From NCBI RefSeq assembly GCF_019739195.1, contig NZ_JAHHDS010000003.1, forward strand, positions 1,054,001-1,118,000: 64,000 bases of DNA. Direction: 5' to 3'. The notes below the pieces were generated by a model, which did not search any database, had not been told where the DNA came from, and saw only the letters and a program-made list of their open reading frames with translations. Shown piece by piece: positions 8,783 to 17,198 of the stretch. Source of the stretch: Microcella sp. Lineage in GTDB: Bacteria; Actinomycetota; Actinomycetes; Actinomycetales; Microbacteriaceae. How positions within the stretch are numbered: the stretch's first letter is position 1; each line of letters begins with the position of its first letter. The position numbers and the translations under genes were made by a program.

Positions 8783-11746
8783 TTACTCGGCTGCAGCCCG
8801 GCGTCGCACGAGCGCGACCGTCAGAGCGATGACCGCGAGTAGCAGGGCGATGATGATGCCCCACACCCAGAGCGGAATTCCGCCCTCGCTCGGTGCGACC
8901 TCGCCTGCCTCGGGCTCGGCGATGACGACCTCGCCGCAGTCGTCGGCGAGCGAACCGGTGATCGTCACGGGGTCGAGCGGCTCGCCGGCCGGGTAGGTGC
9001 CGAAGGCTTCCGCTCCTGTCGCGGTGAGCGTCGCCAGTGCACCCTCGATCGTGAGCAGACCGTCGTCGGCCGACCGAGCGGCTGCGCTCAGGTCGAGGTC
9101 GGCGAACACGACGCCCTCGGCCTCGACCGCGACACCCTCTTGCGTCGTGCCGACCACGTCGAGCACGAGCTGGGCGGTGTCGGCGTCGAGCACGATGACG
9201 CGGGGGTTCGACACTGAGGTGTCGAGAATTCCGCCGTGCCCGGTGAAGCGGATACCGCCGGAGAACACCAGCTCTCCCTCGCCGGTGCTCGAATCCAGCG
9301 CGCCGTCGCCGGCGAAGGCGAAGCTCGGCGTCTCATACTCTGCTCCGTCGAACACCTGCCACTCGCCGTTGGCGATCGACCCGCTCACGTAGGCGCGGAA
9401 GGCCTCCTTGAAGCCCCACTGGAGGCGAGCATCCTGAATCACGCACGCTCCGGTGAGCGAGACCGACTGGGCCAGCTCGCGGATCGTCACGACGATGCCG
9501 CGGTCGACGCTGCCCTGCATCGTGAGCGTGTGTACGCCGATGAGGTCTGCCGGCAACGTGCCTGTCCAGGTCGCGACACCGTCGGCGTCGGCGGTGACCG
9601 ATTCGCTCAGCACGATCGGGTCGCTGTAGGCGACGACCGCGATGTCTGACTCACCTGGGGCGAAGCCGGCCGCCGTGAGCGTGATGCGCTGACCGGGCTC
9701 GAGCGCACCTGCGTCAGCCGCAATGAGCTCAGCGCCCGTCGTGGCCGGCGGCGCGGTCGGGATGCTCGAGCCGGTGAAAGCCCCGACGATGCGGGTGCCG
9801 CCCCCTGCGCTCGAAGGCGCGCCGATCGTGAAGGTCACCGGGTCGAGCGCAGTGCCAGCCGGGTAGAAGGCGGTGCCGCCGAAGCTGAACGCGGGAGCGC
9901 CTGCTGCCGTCAGGGTCGCGGCCACTCCGGCGTAGCGCACCGCGCCGTCGGGCAGCACGCTCCGCGCACCCGTCGCGAGCGCGAGCGTCGCCAGCGTCAC
10001 ACGGCTGCCGTTCACGGTGGCCACGAGATCTGCGCGCGTGTTCGAGACCAGGCGCACGGTCGGCGAGGCGATCGTCACGTCGAGCGCGCCGTTGTGGCCG
10101 AGGTAACGCACCGAACCGCCGTACTGCACGACGTCGGTCGCGGCGGCAGGCGACGACTGCGGGAAGACCACGATCGCGCCGTCGCTGCCGGCTCCCGCGA
10201 CGCCGATCGTTCCCTGCGCGATCGGCCCCGTCACGTAGGTGCGGAACGACTGCTTGACGCCCCAGCGGAGCGAACCCGAGCTCGTCGGAGCCATGACGAT
10301 CGGAGCGCTGACGGTCACGATCACCGCCCCCTCTGCTCCCGTCGCAACGTCGAGGTCGGCCGGAGTGAAGACGGCACGCAGCGAACGTGGGCCCTGCGGG
10401 GCGTCGGCGTAGGTGAGCGTCGCGACTCCCGTCTCACGATCGACCCCCACGACACCGAGCGAGCGCTCGCCATCGAAGAACTCGACTGAGCCCTCGACGG
10501 CCGGCTGCACGATCGCGCTCAGCGTCGTCGACGCTCCGACGAGGAACGCGGCCGGGTCGGCGGTCAACGTCACGGTCGAGTCGACCGGCCCTGCGAACCT
10601 CAGGAAGGTCTCGGTCTCGAACGGCGCATACACCGCACCCGAGCCCGAGAAGGTGTAGATGCCGAGGTTGCCGTTCTCGAGCATTCCCTCGAAGTCATCG
10701 GTGACTGTGAGTTCGACCTCAAACGAACCGTCCTCCTCGATCGCGACCGCACCGGCAGCAGAGCCGCCGAGCTGCGCCACGTTCGCCGGGTTCACGACCC
10801 AACGGGTCTGCGCGGGGGCAGCCTTGCGCGCCGCGCTCGTCGCACCCTCGCTCGGCTTCCACGTCTCGGCATAAGAGCCGAACACCACATACACGCCACC
10901 GAACTGACCGGCCAGCGGCGGACGCGTGCCGTTCGTCGACGGCGCCACGGGCGAGAAGTTCTCCCCCGACACCGTCACGGTCTCGCCATCGACCAGACCA
11001 TCAGTCTTCGACACCGACACCGTCGGGGCGGGCTCGGCGAAGCTCACGAAGGTCTCGGTCTCGAACGGCGCATACACCGCACCCGAGCCCGAGAAGGTGA
11101 AGATGCCCAGGTTGCCGTTCTCCAGCATACCGGTGAACTCCTCTGTCACCGTCAACTGAACCTCAAACGAACCATCCGACTCAATCGCGACCGCACCCGC
11201 GGCAGAACCCCCGATCTGCACGAGGTTCTCGGGGTTCACCACCCAGCGGGTCTGACCCGGAGCGGCCTTGCGGCTCGCACTCGAGGCACCCTCGCTCGGC
11301 TTCCACGTCTCGGCATAAGAGCCGAACACCACATACACGCCACCGAACTGACCGGCCAGCGGCGGACGCGTGCCGTTCGTCGACGGCGCCACGGGCGAGA
11401 AGTTCTCCCCCGACACCGTCACAGTCTCGCCATCGACCAGACCATCAGTCTTCGACACCGACACCATCGGCACGGCGGTGATCGCGTCGGCGACAGGCTC
11501 GGCGACGGGCGTCGGTTCGACCTGCGCAGCGTCGATCTCGGCTGTCGGCTCCACGGGCGCGCCGAACGCGTCAGCCGAGGCGTCGAGATCAACCGTGCTC
11601 TCGACGACCTCCACCGCAGTCTCCGGCAGGGGCTCGCCGTCCACGGCGAGCGCGGAGACGGAGGATCCCATGACGGCCATGGCCGTGATGATCGCGGTGG
11701 CGACGGCGCCCGCACGCAGGCGTGAGGGGCGGGAGAGAGTGAGCAA
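8783..11746 (-). CDS. Large HtaA-domain heme-binding surface protein
   Basis: This secreted, membrane-anchored protein of about 987 residues probably binds heme at the cell surface. In order it has a signal peptide (about 1-35), two nearly identical 148-residue domains (about 95-390, starting VSVSKTDGLVDGETVTVSG), an Ig-like domain (about 395-480), a first HtaA domain (about 485-660, LRWGVKQSFRTYV), another Ig-like segment, a second HtaA domain (about 765-925, LQWGFKEAFRAYV) and a C-terminal helix with a basic tail. Each HtaA domain keeps the FRxYV tyrosine and a GH(N/G)G histidine, the residues that ligate heme in characterised HtaA domains. TTG 11746 is preferred because GGAG sits six bases upstream. 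TTG 11758 is possible. Two iron boxes lie upstream. There is no LPXTG motif. Confidence 0.92.
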   Translation of the reverse strand: MLTLSRPSRLRAGAVATAIITAMAVMGSSVSALAVDGEPLPETAVEVVESTVDLDASADAFGAPVEPTAEIDAAQVEPTPVAEPVADAITAVPMVSVSKTDGLVDGETVTVSGENFSPVAPSTNGTRPPLAGQFGGVYVVFGSYAETWKPSEGASSASRKAAPGQTRWVVNPENLVQIGGSAAGAVAIESDGSFEVQLTVTEEFTGMLENGNLGIFTFSGSGAVYAPFETETFVSFAEPAPTVSVSKTDGLVDGETVTVSGENFSPVAPSTNGTRPPLAGQFGGVYVVFGSYAETWKPSEGATSAARKAAPAQTRWVVNPANVAQLGGSAAGAVAIEEDGSFEVELTVTDDFEGMLENGNLGIYTFSGSGAVYAPFETETFLRFAGPVDSTVTLTADPAAFLVGASTTLSAIVQPAVEGSVEFFDGERSLGVVGVDRETGVATLTYADAPQGPRSLRAVFTPADLDVATGAEGAVIVTVSAPIVMAPTSSGSLRWGVKQSFRTYVTGPIAQGTIGVAGAGSDGAIVVFPQSSPAAATDVVQYGGSVRYLGHNGALDVTIASPTVRLVSNTRADLVATVNGSRVTLATLALATGARSVLPDGAVRYAGVAATLTAAGAPAFSFGGTAFYPAGTALDPVTFTIGAPSSAGGGTRIVGAFTGSSIPTAPPATTGAELIAADAGALEPGQRITLTAAGFAPGESDIAVVAYSDPIVLSESVTADADGVATWTGTLPADLIGVHTLTMQGSVDRGIVVTIRELAQSVSLTGACVIQDARLQWGFKEAFRAYVSGSIANGEWQVFDGAEYETPSFAFAGDGALDSSTGEGELVFSGGIRFTGHGGILDTSVSNPRVIVLDADTAQLVLDVVGTTQEGVAVEAEGVVFADLDLSAAARSADDGLLTIEGALATLTATGAEAFGTYPAGEPLDPVTITGSLADDCGEVVIAEPEAGEVAPSEGGIPLWVWGIIIALLLAVIALTVALVRRRAAAE
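10594..11465 (-). repeat. 444-bp tandem duplication within the HtaA protein gene
   Basis: Two adjacent copies with a 444-base period (148 codons) encode the N-terminal repeat domains. Matching landmarks fall exactly 444 apart (for example CTCGGCTTCC at 10851 and 11295, and TTCGACACCGACACC at 11007 and 11451). Long stretches are identical at the DNA level, including third codon positions. This indicates recent duplication or gene conversion. Confidence 0.9.
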
Positions 11747-11772
11747 TGCAGGCTCCAAGAGACAGTAAACGG

Positions 11773-11792
11773 AAGTTAGGTGACCCTAAGTT
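11773..11792. promoter_or_regulatory. DtxR/IdeR-like box, proximal copy
   Basis: TTAGGTGACCCTAA (11776-11789) keeps the TTAGG/CCTAA arms of the iron box. It lies about 30 bases upstream of the HtaA gene start. Confidence 0.7.
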
Positions 11793-11799
11793 GCACGGG

Positions 11800-11818
11800 C
11801 TAGGTAAGGCTAACCTAA
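11800..11818. promoter_or_regulatory. DtxR/IdeR iron box, distal copy
   Basis: CTAGGTAAGGCTAACCTAA matches 17 of 19 bases of the DtxR/IdeR consensus. Together with the box at 11773 it forms a tandem operator before the HtaA gene. Confidence 0.9.
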
Positions 11819-11822
11819 GCGA

Positions 11823-12299
11823 TCACGATGCGCTATCGCTGGGAGCGCGGTACATGCCAATGTGCCGGATGCCCGCCTCGTCGTACTCGTCGCCGTAGGG
11901 CTCAAACCCCACGACCGCGTAGACCTGCCGCACCGCGACCTGCGCGTGCAGGGCCATCGGCTCGGTTCCGTGACGCTGGATGACGGCGTCGAGCAGCCGC
12001 CGCGAGAGACCCTCGCGCCGGCGGTCGGCGCGGGTGGCGACGCGGCCGATGATGCGGCGAGCATCCCGATCACCGAACTGCGGGGCGTCGTGAATCAGCA
12101 CCCGCAGATATGCTGCAGGCCCCGAATCGTCGACGATGTACCAGTGCTCGGTCGACGCCGCACGGTCGAAGTCGTCGAGTTCGATGTCGTCGATGCGCTG
12201 CTCGAGATAGAAGATCTCGGTGCGCAATCGGGCGATCTCGAAGAACTCATCGAGACTCAACTGACCCCAGGTTCGGCAGATCGGGGAAGAGTCGGTCAC
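11823..12299 (-). CDS. GNAT acetyltransferase, ElaA family
   Basis: This 158-residue GNAT-fold protein is predicted to transfer an acyl group from acyl-CoA to an unknown substrate. It shows the ElaA pattern: an N-terminal TWGQLSLDEFFEIARLRTEIFYLEQ, a central AAYLRVL strand, the acetyl-CoA loop IGRVATRADRRREGLSRRLL (Q/RxxGxG/A-like) and a C-terminal GFEPYGDEYDEAGIRHIGM. GTG 12299 gives the usual length. Longer starts would run into the divergent msrB gene. No ribosome site is clear, so leaderless translation is possible. Confidence 0.85.
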   Translation of the reverse strand: MTDSSPICRTWGQLSLDEFFEIARLRTEIFYLEQRIDDIELDDFDRAASTEHWYIVDDSGPAAYLRVLIHDAPQFGDRDARRIIGRVATRADRRREGLSRRLLDAVIQRHGTEPMALHAQVAVRQVYAVVGFEPYGDEYDEAGIRHIGMYRAPSDSAS

Positions 12300-12357
12300 G
12301 GTTGCGAGTTTAATGGGGTGAGATGACCGCCCGGCGAGGGCGAGGAGCGAGGCAGAC

Positions 12358-12798
12358 GTGAGCACGGCAGAGAACCCGGCAACCAGCGGCAAGGCGTACG
12401 CGGTCGAGAAGACCGAAGACGAGTGGCGGGCTGAGCTCGGCGAAGAGCGCTACCAGGTGCTGCGCCAGGCGGGCACCGAGCGAGCCTGGACGGGCGAGTT
12501 GCTCGACGAGAGCCGGTCGGGCATCTACACCTGCGGCGCCTGCAACGCCGAGCTCTTCGTGGCGGGCACGAAGTTCGACTCGGGCTGCGGGTGGCCCAGC
12601 TTCTACGAGTCGGTGCGCCCCGAAGCGGTCGAGCTCATCGACGACACCTCGCTCGGTATGGTGCGCACCGAGGTGCGCTGCGCTAACTGCGGCTCGCACC
12701 TCGGCCACGTCTTTCCCGACGGCTTCGGCACCCCCACGGGCGACCGGTACTGCATGAACTCGCTCGCGCTCGACTTCACTCCGGCCGAGGGCGAGTAG
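12358..12798 (+). CDS. msrB: Peptide-methionine (R)-S-oxide reductase MsrB
   Basis: MsrB reduces methionine-R-sulfoxide in oxidised proteins. The 146-residue protein has the two zinc-binding CxxC pairs CGAC (about residue 58) and CANC (about 105). It also has the active-site loop DRYCMNSLAL with the catalytic Cys near residue 131 and the substrate-site motif GCGWPSF. It starts at GTG 12358 after an AGGAGCGAGG leader. The last 23 bases overlap the 3' end of the convergent transporter gene. Confidence 0.97.
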   Translation: MSTAENPATSGKAYAVEKTEDEWRAELGEERYQVLRQAGTERAWTGELLDESRSGIYTCGACNAELFVAGTKFDSGCGWPSFYESVRPEAVELIDDTSLGMVRTEVRCANCGSHLGHVFPDGFGTPTGDRYCMNSLALDFTPAEGE

Positions 12799-13738
12799 CC
12801 CGCCGCGGCGGCAGAGAAGCGATCGTCACGCCGACGAGCGTGAGTGCGACCGCGGTCGCCGTGGCCGCCGTTGTCGGCACTCCGATGGGCAGAACGAGGT
12901 CGTAGACGAGTGCGCCCGCGAGCTGGCCGGCGACCAGGCACAGGCCCAGCACGAGCACGCCGATGCGGGTGACGGTCACGACCTGCACCGCGATGAAGAT
13001 CGCGCCGACCGCGCCGCCCAGGTAGAGCCACGGGTTGCTCGGCGGAGTCTCAGGCAGCCCGGAGATCGCCAGATGCACGACCGTCACGACGACGAGCGCC
13101 GCCGTGCCGACCGTGAAGTTGAGGGTCGTCGCCGCCAGAGCCGAACCTGATTCGGTGCGCACGCGGCCGTTGACGGCCTGCTGCAGTCCGATGCCGATGC
13201 CGGCGATGAGGGGCAGGATGATCGCCGCGAGCGGCACGTCGGTCTCGAGTCGGGGCGCCACGGCGACGACGACGGCGATGAGGGTCAGCGTCGCGCCAGT
13301 CGCGCGGCTCACGGTGACGGGCGTGCGACGACCACCCGCGAATCCGGTCGCATCGGCGACCATGCCGCTGATCGTCTGACCGGTGACCGTCGCGACGCCG
13401 AAGATCGCAACGCCGACGACGCCCGCGACGAGGCCCTGCGAGAGCACGAGCAGAGCCCCACCCAGCCCTCCGAGCAGCAGCCACGGCGCGACCCGGCGCG
13501 CGCGCACCTCGGTGCTCAACCGCCGGAACCCCTCGCGGCCCTTCGGCGACACGGCGAGGATCGCCATGAGAATCAGCCAGCCGCTGCCGAATGAGATGAG
13601 GGCAGCCGTGAAGCCGTCGTCGAGCCGCTGGCCCAACTCGCCGTTGATGCGGTGCTGAGTGGCGACCAGCACGCCGGCGACGATCGTGGCCACGATCGCG
13701 ATCGCCGTCAGGCCGCGCGTGCCGGGGTTCGTGTTCAT
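12776..13738 (-). CDS. DMT-family transporter with two YdcZ (DUF606) halves
   Basis: This 320-residue integral membrane protein has about ten hydrophobic helices arranged as two homologous halves. Each half carries a YdcZ-type signature (GVLVATQHRINGELGQRL in the first, GIGIGLQQAVNGRVRTESG in the second). Members belong to the drug/metabolite transporter superfamily and the substrate is unknown. ATG 13738 (MNTNPGTRG) is chosen, because an upstream in-frame codon would intrude toward the next gene with no ribosome site. The 3' end overlaps msrB convergently. Confidence 0.85.
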   Translation of the reverse strand: MNTNPGTRGLTAIAIVATIVAGVLVATQHRINGELGQRLDDGFTAALISFGSGWLILMAILAVSPKGREGFRRLSTEVRARRVAPWLLLGGLGGALLVLSQGLVAGVVGVAIFGVATVTGQTISGMVADATGFAGGRRTPVTVSRATGATLTLIAVVVAVAPRLETDVPLAAIILPLIAGIGIGLQQAVNGRVRTESGSALAATTLNFTVGTAALVVVTVVHLAISGLPETPPSNPWLYLGGAVGAIFIAVQVVTVTRIGVLVLGLCLVAGQLAGALVYDLVLPIGVPTTAATATAVALTLVGVTIASLPPRRATRPRPE

Positions 13739-13784
13739 TGCGCCCAGCATCCCACGCCCCAACACCTGCGCTGGCGCTGAGGCG

Positions 13785-14489
13785 TCAGTCCTGTCGCGCG
13801 ACTCCATCGCGATGAATCACGATGTTGGCTCCCTCTGTTGCCGCCTGAAGAGTTCGAAGCTCCATGAGTGCAGGGTTTTCAGCCAGAAGCTTGGCGGTGT
13901 TCGCCAAGCTTCTGAATGCCGCAGCTTCAGTGCGAGCTCGTTCAAGCTCTGCCATTCCTCGCTGCCTCGCGAGCGCAGTCTCGGCGATCGCTTCGCGCAC
14001 TTCCGCGGGCAACGTGATGTCTTTCAGGGTGATCCCCGTGACTGCTGCCCCCAACGACGCGACCGCCGGCTCGAGCTCGGCATCGACACCGTCGAGCAAG
14101 GTGCTCCTGCTGCGTGAAATCGCCGCGAGCTCCAGCGCCGCGACACGATCACGTAGCGCAACCTGCAGGGCTGCATAGATCGCCTCGAACGGAGCAACGG
14201 ACGAGAACAGCCACGCCACGGGATCAATAATCTGTGCAGTGGCCACGAGCGAGAGTCGAACCTGCACGCCATCGGCGGTGAGCACCTCTTGCGTCGGCAT
14301 CGTCAACAGTTGAGGCCGCAAGTCGAGCACGTGCCATCTCGAACGCCGGCGTCGACGGTGGCGACCAGGGCCCTCGGTCGAGGTGTGCACTCCGTCTCGA
14401 ATGACGACGGCTTGCGCCCACGGAGCAACCTCGACCCACCGACCGTGAGTGACCACGCCGGCGTTTCCCCCGATGAAGCTGAATGACAT
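13785..14489 (-). CDS. SPFH/Band 7 domain protein (slipin-like)
   Basis: The 234 residues form an SPFH domain with a helical C-terminal region. Recognisable parts are LDLRPQLLTMPTQEVLTADGV, IYAALQVALRDRVAAL and the ITLKDITLPAEVREAIAETALARQRGMAELERARTEA coiled segment, which has the slipin/stomatin layout. There is no strong transmembrane helix at the N-terminus, unlike most slipins, so membrane association may be peripheral. A run of eight Arg/His residues near residue 45 is unusual. Start ATG 14489 has GAGG upstream. No NfeD-type partner is adjacent. Confidence 0.8.
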   Translation of the reverse strand: MSFSFIGGNAGVVTHGRWVEVAPWAQAVVIRDGVHTSTEGPGRHRRRRRSRWHVLDLRPQLLTMPTQEVLTADGVQVRLSLVATAQIIDPVAWLFSSVAPFEAIYAALQVALRDRVAALELAAISRSRSTLLDGVDAELEPAVASLGAAVTGITLKDITLPAEVREAIAETALARQRGMAELERARTEAAAFRSLANTAKLLAENPALMELRTLQAATEGANIVIHRDGVARQD

Positions 14490-14876
14490 GGTGACCTCGC
14501 TTGCTCAGTGACGTGCCCGCGTCCGGCGTCCTCACGAAGGCGGGGCCGCTCTCGCCGGCGAACCGATGATGCAACCGCAGGGCCTACATGAATCTTCTCC
14601 GAAGAGAGCCGGCGCGGACACGCCTATACGGATTCGAACCGCTGTAGCCAAATGGAGTGTTCCTCAGACACGTGCTGCTCGCCGGAACCTCAAGGCAACA
14701 GCCTCTCAGCCGGCTGGCGTGTGAGCAGCCCTCACAGCCTATGGCCGCCGCTGGTGAGGGTCAACGCAACGGATCCATGCCTGCACACCCGCGCCCACCG
14801 CCCGATTGTCGCGCTGTCGTTGCGCCACGCTTGCCCCGCCCCTAGCCTGAGATCGTTCGCGTACGAAGGAGTTCGC
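14490..14876. other. 387-base intergenic region without a recognised gene
   Basis: This region separates the divergent SPFH and P450 genes. A short tRNA T-arm-like string (GGATTCGAACC, 14631-14641) is present but no complete tRNA can be folded around it. A candidate -10 TAGCCT (14843-14848) precedes the P450 ribosome site. Nothing else was recognised. Confidence 0.5.
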
Positions 14877-16112
14877 ATGGTCATCGCGCAGGCACCGGTC
14901 GCCGACGAGGTCGACGTCTCTCGACGCGAGCAGTTTCCGCGAGGCGCCGCGCTCACGCTCGACGACCTCACGCTCGCCGGCCGCGAGCACGTGCTCGATG
15001 AGGTTCGCGAGCACGAGCCTGTGACGTGGATGCCCGCTCTGGGCGGCTGGCTCGTCACGAGCCGCGACGCCGCGCGCGAGGTGCTGAGCCCCGCCGCCGC
15101 CATGACCGTCGAGGTCGAGCAGAACATGGTGCGCAACTCGCTCGGGCCCATGATGCTCACCAGCGACGGCGAGTCGCATGATGCGCAACGGCGGCCCTTC
15201 GAGGCGCCTTTTCGCAACCGCGACATCGAGCTGCGGTACGGCGAGCGCATCGCCGCTCTTGCCCATCGACTGATCGACGAGCTCGGCCCCGGCGCGGCAG
15301 CCGGCGAGCCGTTCGATCTGGGGGCGCGCTTCGCCTCGCCGTTCGCCGTGCTCATGGCGGGCGAGCTGCTCGGCCTCTCGTTGCATGACACCGAGCGAAT
15401 CGACGGCTTCTACAGCGACTTCGCCGGCGCCATGGAGTATTCGGGCGACCCTGAGCCGATGCGACGTGCCGACGCGGCCCGCGCCGAGCTGACGGGGCTG
15501 CTGCTCGGCGAGCTCGCCGCGGCGCGCCGCTCCCCCGGTCATTCCCTCACTTCGCAGGTCGCCAACGACGCCTCCCACGGGCTCTCTGACGACGAACTCG
15601 CCGCGCAGTTGCGCGTGGTGCTGTTCGGCGCCATCGAGACGATTCAGGCGTCAGTGATGAACACGCTGTACCTGCTGGCCCAGCATCCCGACCAGGAATC
15701 GGCGGCGATGGATGACCGCTCGCTGCTCGCCGGAGCGCAGGAGGAAGCCCGGCGCCTCATTCCGCCCGTCTCGTTCATCGAGCGCTGGACGGCCGCAGCC
15801 GTCACGATCGCTGGTGTGCAGGTGCCTGCGCGCGAGTTCGTCGGCGTAAGCGTTCTCGCCGCCAACCGCGACCCCGCGCACTTCGACGACCCGCTGAGCT
15901 TCGACCTCACCCGCCCGAACGCCTCGCGCTCGCTGTCGTTCTCGTTCGGCGTGCACGCGTGCCTGGGGCTCCACCTGGCTCGCGCTCAGACGACGGGAGC
16001 GATCACGGCGCTGTGGGATCGGCTCGGGCGGCTGAACGTCATCGAGGCTGCCGAGCCCGAAGGTTTTGCGTTCCGCAAGCCGGCAGTCATGCGCGTCGCG
16101 TCGAGGCAATGA
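14877..16112 (+). CDS. Cytochrome P450
   Basis: This 411-residue soluble bacterial P450 would be a heme-thiolate monooxygenase. The heme-binding loop FSFGVHACLGLHLAR with the axial Cys is near residue 361. The K-helix ExxR motif is EARR in QEEARRLIPP. The I-helix reads LFGAIETIQ, keeping the acid-alcohol pair E-T. ATG 14877 is used because AAGGAG sits five bases upstream, rather than longer in-frame extensions. No ferredoxin or ferredoxin reductase gene is adjacent, so the redox partner is elsewhere and the substrate is unknown. The gene lies immediately upstream of a tRNA-Thr fragment duplication, which could mark past insertion. Confidence 0.95.
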   Translation: MVIAQAPVADEVDVSRREQFPRGAALTLDDLTLAGREHVLDEVREHEPVTWMPALGGWLVTSRDAAREVLSPAAAMTVEVEQNMVRNSLGPMMLTSDGESHDAQRRPFEAPFRNRDIELRYGERIAALAHRLIDELGPGAAAGEPFDLGARFASPFAVLMAGELLGLSLHDTERIDGFYSDFAGAMEYSGDPEPMRRADAARAELTGLLLGELAAARRSPGHSLTSQVANDASHGLSDDELAAQLRVVLFGAIETIQASVMNTLYLLAQHPDQESAAMDDRSLLAGAQEEARRLIPPVSFIERWTAAAVTIAGVQVPAREFVGVSVLAANRDPAHFDDPLSFDLTRPNASRSLSFSFGVHACLGLHLARAQTTGAITALWDRLGRLNVIEAAEPEGFAFRKPAVMRVASRQ

Positions 16113-16115
16113 GGT

Positions 16116-16140
16116 GGAGCCGCCTGTGGGAATCGAACCC
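16116..16140 (-). repeat. 25-bp duplicate of the tRNA-Thr 3' end
   Basis: GGAGCCGCCTGTGGGAATCG plus five further bases is repeated exactly at 16198-16222, inside and just beyond the intact tRNA gene. The copy contains the acceptor 3' strand and most of the T arm but no more. It is the kind of remnant left by integration at a tRNA attachment site. Confidence 0.8.
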
Positions 16141-16200
16141 CGTGACGCGCCAGCGTCAGCGCACCAGGAAGAACCCCGGTAGAGGAAAGTGGGTCACGGA

Positions 16201-16272
16201 GCCGCCTGTGGGAATCGAACCCACGACCTTCTCATTACGAGTGAGACGCTCTGCCGACTGAGCTAAGGCGGC
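16201..16272 (-). tRNA. tRNA-Thr (anticodon CGU)
   Basis: A 72-base cloverleaf on the minus strand. The acceptor is GCCGCCT/AGGCGGC, the D stem GCTC/GAGC and the anticodon stem TCTCA/TGAGA around loop CTCGTAA (anticodon CGT, reads ACG). The T arm is GTGGG-TTCGATT-CCCAC. The CCA end is not encoded. Confidence 0.96.
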
Positions 16273-16394
16273 GCTCACGGCAAGCCGTGGCACGGTGAGA
16301 AAGCTTAGCCGATCCGCACGCTTGCTGCGTGCGGCCGAGGGTACTGTACGCGCCTCGTGCCGCTTCCCGGCCACCGGGCACGCAACACAAGGGC

Positions 16395-17198
16395 TCAGCG
16401 TTGCGACCCGCGCGCCGATCCCTCGATTTGGCCGTCGGGGTCATACAGCGTGCAGACCACAGCACGGTCGTCAACCCCCCACGAGCGCTTGTCGGGCGAG
16501 TAAAACAAGAAGTAGAGCTCGGACTCGTCATAGGGCAGGCCCACGTAGGCCTCAAACGCCTGGAAGCAAAGCTCGTCACTTAAGGCGTAGACGGTGTCGT
16601 CACCGGGGTAGTCACCGGCGGGCAAATCGACGATCTCATAGATCTCGCTGTCGTGTGGTTCGTCGCAGTCGACAACGGGCAGCCCCCACAAAAAGTCTCC
16701 AAGGTCGGCGTCGTTCACGCACATGCCCACGGTCAACTCCGCAAACGGCACCTCGTCGTCGTCGAGCACAGACGCATCCGGCTCGATTCCGAGCACCTCG
16801 GTGACGTCGATCGGCGTGTCTGCAGAGAAGTCGGCCACCGCTTCTGACACGCCGACCGCGCCCGTGGCCACACCCACCGCAGTCGACAAGGTTCCCGTCG
16901 CGATCGCCAACGACAGCGCCACCACGCCCAGCAAGCGCGCTCCCGAACCACCCGTCGTCCGCACCACGGCGACGATCGCGAGCGCGACGGCGGCGCCGAT
17001 CACTGCGGCACCGATGAGTCCGGCCCCCGGCAACGGCACCACGAGCATCCCCAGCGGCAACACCGCCAGCACGATCGCCGCGATCGCGAACGGGATGCTC
17101 GCACGTCGCTGCTCAGACCTCACTGTCGCCACATCCGATAAGTCGCTCGACATCGCATCGTCCTCGGCCGACGTGACCGGCATCTGCTGCCCGCTCAT
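16395..17198 (-). CDS. Membrane protein with Septum_form domain
   Basis: The 267 residues comprise a cytoplasmic N-terminus, three to four hydrophobic helices (about 35-125, DUF4190-like) and an extracellular domain (about 150-260). The extracellular domain has paired cysteines in VGMCVNDAD, VVDCDEPHDSEIYE, ELCFQAF and AVVCTLYD, the pattern of the actinobacterial Septum_form domain. The family name comes from septation proteins, but direct function is unproven. The ATG overlaps the stop codon of the preceding hydrolase gene by one base (TAATG), so translation is probably coupled. Confidence 0.8.
   Translation of the reverse strand: MSGQQMPVTSAEDDAMSSDLSDVATVRSEQRRASIPFAIAAIVLAVLPLGMLVVPLPGAGLIGAAVIGAAVALAIVAVVRTTGGSGARLLGVVALSLAIATGTLSTAVGVATGAVGVSEAVADFSADTPIDVTEVLGIEPDASVLDDDEVPFAELTVGMCVNDADLGDFLWGLPVVDCDEPHDSEIYEIVDLPAGDYPGDDTVYALSDELCFQAFEAYVGLPYDESELYFLFYSPDKRSWGVDDRAVVCTLYDPDGQIEGSARGSQR

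Noticed and set aside
14628-14648. tRNA T-arm-like string GGATTCGAACC between the SPFH and P450 genes
   Set aside because: No acceptor, D or anticodon stems can be built around it. A short chance match or a very old remnant cannot be told apart, so it is not called a tRNA or attachment site.
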